NCBI GenBank assembly: GCA_015520535.1 | Contig: WAPZ01000827.1 | Coordinates: 1-6,842 of the forward strand | Source: Candidatus Heimdallarchaeota archaeon | GTDB lineage: Archaea > Asgardarchaeota > Heimdallarchaeia > Hodarchaeales > S146-22 | DNA length: 6,842 bases | Direction: 5' to 3' | Shown here: in pieces, positions 1 through 5,286 of the stretch | Position numbering within the stretch: position 1 is the first letter of the stretch | How the letters are laid out: each line of letters starts with the position of its first letter | The notes under the pieces: model-generated | The model's database searches: none | Told to the model about the DNA's origin: nothing | The model's input: only the letters and a program-made list of their open reading frames with translations | Made by a program: the position numbers and the translations under genes

Positions 1-466
1 GGCAAAAAATAATATAGAAAGGGCGTTGACATTCAAAAAAATACAAAAAAAGAAGATTTAATGTCGCTGTTTTTTACATATTATTTTCTTAAATTAATTA
101 TCTTTATTTTTTTATAATTCATTTTCCTATAATTTAAAGAACATCATATGCACTTAATGGCTTATATAGATAGATAAATTTAGAGACGATTTTAAAAATC
201 ACAGACATCATTATCACTTCAGAATTGTAGGAAAAGGTTTTGTTGAACAGTTCAGTTTTTCACGCGTTTTCCAACAGTTACCAAGCGAATTTACATATAA
301 AAAACTCCATTGGCTTCAATGGACACTGTATGCCCAAGTTTAACCTACTTCACATCCATATGTGTTAGTTTCAGTCGTATAGGTTTTGTTTAAGATTTTA
401 GAAATTCTATTAAGAGAGAGTTTTAAGCGTAGGTGTAGAGAGAAAAACTTTGTTTTGTGAATTTAT
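1..466. other. AT-rich left end without an intact gene
   Basis: No complete gene is visible on either strand. Three things are worth recording. Positions 2-61 read as 19 sense codons then TAA on the plus strand (a basic tail ending KKKI) and could be the C-terminus of a gene entering from the left, but this is too short to prove. T-tracts at 70-75 and 107-113 lie just after that stop and would suit an archaeal terminator. From 170 to 343 the plus strand is open (57 codons, no usual start codon) with a balanced, protein-like composition, then continues in the same frame through stops at 341, 380 and 458 up to the methyltransferase start. TATA-like stretches occur at 162-168 and 294-304. Confidence 0.5.
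306..323. repeat. Perfect 7-bp hairpin with a 4-nt loop
   Basis: TCCATTG (306-312) and CAATGGA (317-323) are exact reverse complements around the loop GCTT. A smaller inverted repeat, CACAT-CCAT-ATGTG, follows at 351-364. Both lie in the likely 5' leader or promoter region of the methyltransferase gene. No T-run follows either one, so they are not intrinsic terminators. They could be RNA hairpins in a leader or chance. Confidence 0.4.
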
Positions 467-2998
467 GTGAATAACAATGGAACCTCGTTTGAAGCGAAGA
501 TTATTAAGACGTTCAATTTGAAGGATGCGCCTATTTTTGATTTTATAAAGAAAAAGATCCAGTTACTTCGTGAACTAAAAGCGCAAGAAGATGAGTCGTT
601 TAGACGTTTAATTGTCCTTTTTCAAAAGTTATATGGGGAAAAAAATATTGAACGGGAAATAGAGTTAAAGTCTTCTCGTTCAAAAGGAACAAATACTTTT
701 TTGTGTACGATTTATGAGTATTTATATGGAGTATATAGTGTTCTTTATCTTGTTGGCTTAATTTTCTTGTTTGAATATTTGTATGTGGTCGTAAAAAACG
801 CAAATATACCACAAAAAAGCTCAGACTATACAATATTATGGCAGTATCATCATGAACAGCGGATATCTGAAATTGTTCAGTTGTTTAGGAATTTTCACTT
901 AGAGCCGCCAGATTTTCTATTTTCGATAAAAAACATTTTAGTTCTTTCTAAAAAAGACGAAGAACTTATGCACCAACTTGCTTCCATGAGAGTAGAGGAT
1001 ATTCGCATTCTAGTACGACAACTAGTCTCCATTCAAAATGATGCGGCGGGGTTTGATATTTTCACATCTTTGTATGAAACGTTAGTTCCTAAAAAAATTC
1101 GCCATCATCTGGGGGAATATAACACGCCCCAATTTTTAGCGAATATTACTATAGAAACGGCTTTTAATGCTTGGTTGTCATCAGTACGTGGTTCAGAGCA
1201 AATTCCAATGATTTTAGATCCGTCTTGTGGAACAGGTCGCTTTTTGGTAGAAGCAATTAAAACGATTACGTCGACTCTCCGTCATCAGCTGGCAGATTAT
1301 TTGCAGGCACATAAAGTGTCGGACTTTTTACGTCACTTTGTGGGATTTGAATTAAACCCATTTTCAGCGTTACTTGCATGGTTAAATATGGTGTTTTTAT
1401 TTTTCTCCGATGCAATGCCATTCAAAGAGAGACTTTTAGCAGAAAAGTCGGGTGTTGCCCTTCAGATTCCGATATTTAATGTCAATGCATTGAAAGAACA
1501 AACTGTGTTTTTTGAAGCCTTTGATCTGGTAATTGGAAATCCGCCATGGTTATTATGGTATGAGTTAACAGAAACAGATGAGGTAGATTTGTCCAAGTTA
1601 TGGAGCATGTATGGTCTAACAGCTACAAGTCACGCGTTAAAAGGACAAGTACTAAAAGGAAACCTTGATTTTGCTGCCATTTTTCTTTATTATGTCTGTG
1701 ATAAATATTTAAAAATGGGAGGATTTTTATCTTTAGTGTTTCCCTTTAAACTGTTGTATTTACGCTCCAGTAGTGGTTTTAGGAAATTTATGTTGCCCAA
1801 CAGTATTCCATTGGGAGTGTACCTTATTGATGATTTTAGATATGTCAATCCTTTTGGAATTGGGAACTACGTTGGTATTTTACATTTAAAAAAAGGTGTT
1901 ACAACTGTATTAGAAAAAGTAACGTATAGAATGTGGAAATTCACTGAAGAATCTAATCATGCACCAGTAAAATCACATTATAGGATTAATTTAAGAGGTA
2001 AGTTATATAAGATAGCCTATACCAAAAGAAATGTAATAAGTCAAGTTCCCGAGAATATACAATCGCCATGGGGTTTTATAGAGTCGAAAAATCGTTCTAT
2101 CTTCAGAAAAATTATGGGAACGTCCCAATACAAAGCTCAATGTGGTGTTCATCCAGGTGGTGCATCTGCCATTTTTTTAATAGACGTACTGAACTATGAC
2201 AAGAAAAAACTCACGGTTACGTTTCGGAATAAACCCGTCTTAGGAAAATATAAAGTCCCGCCGCAGACGCAATGTGTGAGAGAAGACTTTATTTATCCCG
2301 TTATTCTTGGAAAAAACATTTATCGCTGGAAAATCATTGTCGATACCCACATTCTATTACCCTATCATGTTGCTAATCCACCAGAAATTGTGTCCATCCC
2401 CGAAATACGCAGTATAGATTCCGACTTATACCAATACTTTGAAATGTTTCGAAAACAGCTAGAAAATCGCCCTAAATGGAAAAAACGCGCCAAAAATTTG
2501 CCTTTTTACACGTTATTTGATGTGCGTGCCAATCAATGGGCGCCACTCAAAGTAGTGTGGCGACGGATGGGAAAAGAAATCATTGCTGCGGTGGCACATC
2601 ATTCTCTTCAAAAAAACACGCACTTTTTTCAAAAAGCCCTCATACCGTTTGAAACAGTCACTTATATTCCCTTTATGGTGGACTCGCAAGAAAATCTGCT
2701 ACATGCTCATTATCTTTGTGCTATATTAAATTCAAATATCTTAAATGCTTATCTGCAGTCTTTTAGTCATATAAGTCGTGGTTTCGGAAGTCCCGGCTTT
2801 CTAAAAACTGTTCATATCCCAACATTTGATAACACACATCCAATTCATTTGCAACTCGCTGAATATTCCTTTAAACTCCATAAAATGCTTCAAAATGTTC
2901 AAAGTCGTGAGGATATACGGAAATACGCTATTAGTGTCCAAAAAGTAGAAAAAAAGATTGATGTGTCAGTCAAAAACCTTTACAATGAAATCATTTGA
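467..2998 (+). CDS. N6-adenine DNA methyltransferase, TaqI/type IIG-like, with C-terminal target-recognition region
   Basis: Predicted to transfer a methyl group from S-adenosylmethionine to adenine N6 in a specific DNA sequence. Seen: LGEYNTP at 215-221 (motif X region, preceded by the D-x-F-x-x-LYE-x-LVP helix usual in this family), DPSCGTGRF at 251-259 (SAM-binding motif I), FELNP at 294-298 (acidic motif), FDLVIGNPPW at 352-361 (catalytic motif IV), then GNLDFAAIF and GGFLSLVFP at 398-426. Residues about 550-800 resemble the TaqI-type recognition domain, with LGKNIYRW at 614-621 and LNSNILNAY at 754-762. The N-terminal 200 residues are helical, with a strongly hydrophobic stretch at 89-109, and show no clear PD-(D/E)xK nuclease. 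The GTG start is the only usual start codon near the 5' end of the frame (in-frame TGA at 458) and has no Shine-Dalgarno. No restriction partner lies in the window, so it may be an orphan or part of a defence locus. Confidence 0.9.
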   Translation: MNNNGTSFEAKIIKTFNLKDAPIFDFIKKKIQLLRELKAQEDESFRRLIVLFQKLYGEKNIEREIELKSSRSKGTNTFLCTIYEYLYGVYSVLYLVGLIFLFEYLYVVVKNANIPQKSSDYTILWQYHHEQRISEIVQLFRNFHLEPPDFLFSIKNILVLSKKDEELMHQLASMRVEDIRILVRQLVSIQNDAAGFDIFTSLYETLVPKKIRHHLGEYNTPQFLANITIETAFNAWLSSVRGSEQIPMILDPSCGTGRFLVEAIKTITSTLRHQLADYLQAHKVSDFLRHFVGFELNPFSALLAWLNMVFLFFSDAMPFKERLLAEKSGVALQIPIFNVNALKEQTVFFEAFDLVIGNPPWLLWYELTETDEVDLSKLWSMYGLTATSHALKGQVLKGNLDFAAIFLYYVCDKYLKMGGFLSLVFPFKLLYLRSSSGFRKFMLPNSIPLGVYLIDDFRYVNPFGIGNYVGILHLKKGVTTVLEKVTYRMWKFTEESNHAPVKSHYRINLRGKLYKIAYTKRNVISQVPENIQSPWGFIESKNRSIFRKIMGTSQYKAQCGVHPGGASAIFLIDVLNYDKKKLTVTFRNKPVLGKYKVPPQTQCVREDFIYPVILGKNIYRWKIIVDTHILLPYHVANPPEIVSIPEIRSIDSDLYQYFEMFRKQLENRPKWKKRAKNLPFYTLFDVRANQWAPLKVVWRRMGKEIIAAVAHHSLQKNTHFFQKALIPFETVTYIPFMVDSQENLLHAHYLCAILNSNILNAYLQSFSHISRGFGSPGFLKTVHIPTFDNTHPIHLQLAEYSFKLHKMLQNVQSREDIRKYAISVQKVEKKIDVSVKNLYNEII
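2940..2956 (-). terminator. T-tracts downstream of the membrane-protein gene (minus strand)
   Basis: Plus-strand A6 (2940-2945) and A7 (2950-2956) read as U-tracts in minus-strand RNA, 35-50 nt beyond the stop codon of the membrane-protein gene. Archaeal termination typically needs only U-rich tracts. They lie inside the methyltransferase coding region, in its Lys-rich C-terminus. No hairpin is seen, so the call rests on tract and position alone. Confidence 0.35.
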
Positions 2999-4061
2999 GC
3001 TTGGTTCCACAATTCGGACAGAATACAGAGTCATGCGGAATTTTGGTGCCACAATAACGACAATAAATTGTTAGTTCCGGTTTTTGCGGCTCTTCTTCCA
3101 CATATATTGGCTTTTTCTTAGACAAAAGCGGTTCGGTGTATAAAGATTTTTTTTCTTTAATTTCCTCACGAATCGGTTTTTTTCTTTCAATGTATGCAAT
3201 AGCAGGCCATATTTGTTTTAATGGCATTATCACGCCAGCTAAGGTCATTACAATGAGTACGGCAAGTATGACACTGATAATTAAGGAAGATATGCCCCAT
3301 TGCGGCATTAAGGAAAATCCAATTACAACTATCGGGGTTGCAATAAATATAGCTCCTGCCGTCACTAATTGACTAGCTACAGCGAAAATCAGCGTCATTA
3401 CAATTATTAGAAGGAATAATTTTATCCTAATATTCTGTCCCAAAGCCCATGATTTTTTTATTGCAGTAAGAATGCCAACATTTTCATATAGATATACCGG
3501 AGTTGGAAAGATATTTAGTGGTGCTAATAAAATTGCTGCTGCTCCTACACCCAATAATGGGAGTACCTGTAATCCCAATAACAATAAAAGGATTGCAACA
3601 CCGCTATTCTCGATTATTGCTGCAATTGCGATTATAAAAAGAACATATACGACGAGTGATGCAATAAATGCGATGCTGATAACTATTGCATTAACAATAT
3701 TCACAATAAGCGCTAAAAGGGTTAATGACACGATTTTAGAGCGAGTTTTTTCCAACGATTCCTTCAACGGACGGTTGAAAAGAATGGAGTATTGAGCCGC
3801 ACCATTAAGCCAATAGTTAAGACCAATCGCAATAACAGCAAAAATAAAACTTATTACAAAGCCAATCACGGAGAACGATGCTTGCTGAGGATTAAAAAGC
3901 GACAATAAAGAAAAAATTACTGTTATTACAGCAGCAATAAGTAGTATTCCCATTAACGAATTAAAAAGAATATAATATGGAACATATTCGCGAAATCTAC
4001 TTTGATACGTGTTTATTGTTTTGTCTACCACGGTGCCAATTTCAACATGTTGAACTGCCAT
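2991..4061 (-). CDS. Multi-pass membrane protein with C-terminal zinc ribbon
   Basis: Function unknown. With the start used here it has 356 residues: a short cytosolic-type N-terminus, then hydrophobic segments from about residue 31 to 279 (roughly six to eight helices), a charged Lys/Glu/Pro linker at about 291-330, and a zinc ribbon with Cys334-x2-Cys337 and Cys348-x2-Cys351. The segment around YLYENVGILTAIKKSW recalls the membrane domains of the GPDPase_memb/DUF7847 type common in archaea, but that is from memory of style. An in-frame ATG at 4094 would add 11 residues. I prefer the ATG at 4061 because the upstream one sits inside the TATA element (4094-4101), which would place the RNA start near 4071, and the protein then begins MAVQHVEIG. 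The gene overlaps the end of the convergent methyltransferase gene by 8 bp. Zinc-ribbon tails often mediate protein contacts, so a scaffold or regulatory role is possible. Confidence 0.8.
   Translation of the reverse strand: MAVQHVEIGTVVDKTINTYQSRFREYVPYYILFNSLMGILLIAAVITVIFSLLSLFNPQQASFSVIGFVISFIFAVIAIGLNYWLNGAAQYSILFNRPLKESLEKTRSKIVSLTLLALIVNIVNAIVISIAFIASLVVYVLFIIAIAAIIENSGVAILLLLLGLQVLPLLGVGAAAILLAPLNIFPTPVYLYENVGILTAIKKSWALGQNIRIKLFLLIIVMTLIFAVASQLVTAGAIFIATPIVVIGFSLMPQWGISSLIISVILAVLIVMTLAGVIMPLKQIWPAIAYIERKKPIREEIKEKKSLYTEPLLSKKKPIYVEEEPQKPELTIYCRYCGTKIPHDSVFCPNCGTKLK
3112..3183 (+). terminator. T-tract cluster downstream of the methyltransferase gene
   Basis: T5 at 3112-3116, T8 at 3147-3154 and T7 at 3177-3183 lie on the plus strand 115-185 nt after the methyltransferase stop. 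There is no intergenic space between the two convergent genes, so this is the first strongly T-rich stretch plus-strand transcription meets. It is antisense to the Lys-rich linker of the membrane protein, whose AAA codons create the T-runs. Terminator function is inferred from position and composition. Confidence 0.35.
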
Positions 4062-4093
4062 TAAGAAGCCCCCAAGAGAATCTGCATACTGCA

Positions 4094-4101
4094 TTTATAA
4101 A
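4094..4101. promoter_or_regulatory. Palindromic TATA box in the divergent promoter region
   Basis: TTTATAAA is a perfect 8-bp palindrome within a longer AT stretch (4093-4107). On the minus strand it lies about 36 bp before the ATG at 4061, giving a leader of about 10 nt if transcription starts 25-27 bp downstream. On the plus strand the same element would start RNA near 4124, about 100 nt before the oxidoreductase gene. A weaker second plus-strand candidate is TTTCATAAAA at 4167-4176. Spacing fits the archaeal TBP/TFB rule; actual RNA starts are unknown. Confidence 0.5.
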
Positions 4102-4145
4102 TAAATTGCGTTGACGGAACTCTTTGTCTCAAGTACGGTGAAAAA

Positions 4146-4199
4146 ATGGTGGTGCCAAATCTAAAATTTCATAAAATCACAAATTTGTATGGCAGATAA
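4146..4199 (+). CDS. Possible 17-codon upstream ORF (leader peptide)
   Basis: An ATG at 4146 opens a frame of 17 codons (MVVPNLKFHKITNLYGR) ending in TAA at 4197-4199, 26 nt before the oxidoreductase start. GGTGA at 4137-4141 stands 4 nt before the ATG and would serve as a ribosome-binding site. It would be transcribed only if RNA starts at the TATA element at 4094-4101; a start from the candidate at 4167-4176 would leave it out. It could be a translated leader that affects the next gene, or chance. Confidence 0.25.
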   Translation: MVVPNLKFHKITNLYGR

Positions 4200-4213
4200 G
4201 CGCAAAAAGTTAT

Positions 4214-4220
4214 GAGGTGA
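4214..4220 (+). promoter_or_regulatory. Strong Shine-Dalgarno of the oxidoreductase gene
   Basis: GAGGTGA lies 5 nt before the ATG at 4226 and matches the archaeal 16S rRNA 3' end (UCACCUC) over all seven bases. It fixes the start codon. The neighbouring genes have no comparable site: the methyltransferase start has none, and the membrane-protein start has only GGGGG seven bases upstream. Confidence 0.85.
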
Positions 4221-4225
4221 ACTAA

Positions 4226-5176
4226 ATGGCAACTATAAAATGGGGCGTATATTTACGACAACCGGATTGGTCCGTAGAACAACTACAAACTTTTGTTGAG
4301 AAAGCTGAAGCCTTAGACTATTATGGAATCTATACCAATGATCATTTAACCGGCTTTGACAAGCAACGCGAAGGAAAAGAACCGTATCTTGAAGCGTGGA
4401 CTTTCATAACTGCTGTGTTGATGTGGTCAAAAAAACTCCGTGGTGGACACACAGTTTTATGCCAATCTTTCCGTAATCCCGCACTTCTCGCAAAAATGAC
4501 AGCTACTCTTGATGTGCTGTCTAATGGGAGATTTGAGTTATTTTTAGGAGCCGGCTGGAAAGAAGATGAATATCTTGCCTACGGGTTTCCCTTTCCGACG
4601 CCCGGCGAACGTCTTAAACAACTAGAAGAATACGTAACGATCATTCGCAATCTTTTAGACCCAAAAATCGACACATGGGACTTTGAAGGAAAATTTTGGA
4701 CTTTAAAGAACAGCCGAAATTTTCCAAAGCCAATCACGCAACCTTTTCCGATTCATCTTGGTGGTAAAGGACCACGATTTGTAAAATTGGCAGCAAAAAT
4801 TGCAGATGGCTTTAATACGGGCGGTTATTTCCACAAATCTATTGAGGTCTTTCAGCGCTTTGATAATGAGGTTACTAAACTCGGTTTAAAGCCATCAGAC
4901 AAGATTAAATCCTTTTTTGGCGGAATTAGAATCTTTAAACGTGAAGAAGACATGCAAGAATATGCAAAAGAACTCCGTAAGAACGATGAACGCTTTGCGG
5001 ATCAAACGGTCGAGGAACTAGTCAAAACACAGCCGTGGGGAACACCGGAAATTCTTGCCGAAAAAATCCGCACTTTTATTGACGCAACAAATGTTCATTT
5101 TCTGATTTTTGCCTATAGAAGCAATTACGGCGATCCACTCGAAGTATTCAAAGATGAAGTGCTGCCACTAATTTAA
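4226..5176 (+). CDS. Luciferase-like (LLM class) F420- or FMN-dependent oxidoreductase
   Basis: A cytosolic single-domain TIM barrel of the bacterial luciferase-like superfamily, 316 residues, which is normal for the class. Motifs in order: GVYLRQP at the first strand (7-13), YTNDHL at 36-41 with the DH pair typical of F420-type members, EAWTF at 56-60, CQSFRNPALLAKMTATLDVLSNGR spanning 79-102, LGAGWKEDEYLAYGFPFP at 107-124, PIHLGGKGPRFVKLAAKIADGFN at 175-197 (cofactor phosphate side), and WGTPEILAEKI at 271-281. The pattern resembles the Rv1855c-like group of predicted F420-dependent enzymes; the substrate cannot be read from sequence. In an archaeon, coenzyme F420 is the more likely cofactor, but FMN is not excluded. 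It is preceded by a strong ribosome-binding site and a 164-bp divergent region, and is probably transcribed alone. Confidence 0.92.
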   Translation: MATIKWGVYLRQPDWSVEQLQTFVEKAEALDYYGIYTNDHLTGFDKQREGKEPYLEAWTFITAVLMWSKKLRGGHTVLCQSFRNPALLAKMTATLDVLSNGRFELFLGAGWKEDEYLAYGFPFPTPGERLKQLEEYVTIIRNLLDPKIDTWDFEGKFWTLKNSRNFPKPITQPFPIHLGGKGPRFVKLAAKIADGFNTGGYFHKSIEVFQRFDNEVTKLGLKPSDKIKSFFGGIRIFKREEDMQEYAKELRKNDERFADQTVEELVKTQPWGTPEILAEKIRTFIDATNVHFLIFAYRSNYGDPLEVFKDEVLPLI

Positions 5177-5202
5177 CTATCTACCTACTCAAATCTTCTT
5201 CC

Positions 5203-5216
5203 TTTTTTTGCTTTTT
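5203..5216 (+). terminator. T-tract terminator of the oxidoreductase gene
   Basis: T7 (5203-5209) and T5 (5212-5216) start 26 nt after the oxidoreductase stop codon in the convergent spacer. They are unpaired, as expected for archaeal U-tract termination. Confidence 0.5.
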
Positions 5217-5259
5217 CAGCCACTTAAAGAGAAAAAGAGTGATAAGAAATAAATAATAG

Positions 5260-5266
5260 AAAAAAA
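5260..5266 (-). terminator. T-tract terminator of the hydrolase gene (minus strand)
   Basis: Plus-strand A7 at 5260-5266 gives U7 in minus-strand RNA, 20 nt after the hydrolase stop, followed by further A/U-rich sequence to about 5241. It is the counterpart of the plus-strand tract in the same 110-bp spacer, so each convergent gene has its own tract. Confidence 0.5.
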
Positions 5267-5286
5267 GAAAATTCTCTCTTGTTTTT

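Noticed and set aside
88..139. A/T-only inverted repeats (for example CTTAAATTA with TAATTTAAAG, and AATTAT with ATAATT)
   Set aside because: Expected by chance in sequence this AT-rich; stems are short or interrupted.
141..219. Imperfect direct repeat ACATCATATGCACTT (141-155) and ACATCATTATCACTT (205-219)
   Set aside because: Only two copies with 12 of 15 bases matching in AT-rich DNA; not enough for a repeat array, operator or CRISPR.
300..345. Possible tRNA suggested by the hairpin at 306-323
   Set aside because: No acceptor stem and no GGTTCRA T-arm could be found around it.
600..833. 77-residue frame on the minus strand inside the methyltransferase
   Set aside because: Antisense to a well-supported coding region, with no recognisable motif and no ribosome-binding signal considered convincing.
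3136..3795. Two plus-strand frames (3136-3372 and 3472-3795) opposite the membrane protein
   Set aside because: They mirror the hydrophobic codons of the real minus-strand gene, whose helices and zinc ribbon are clear.
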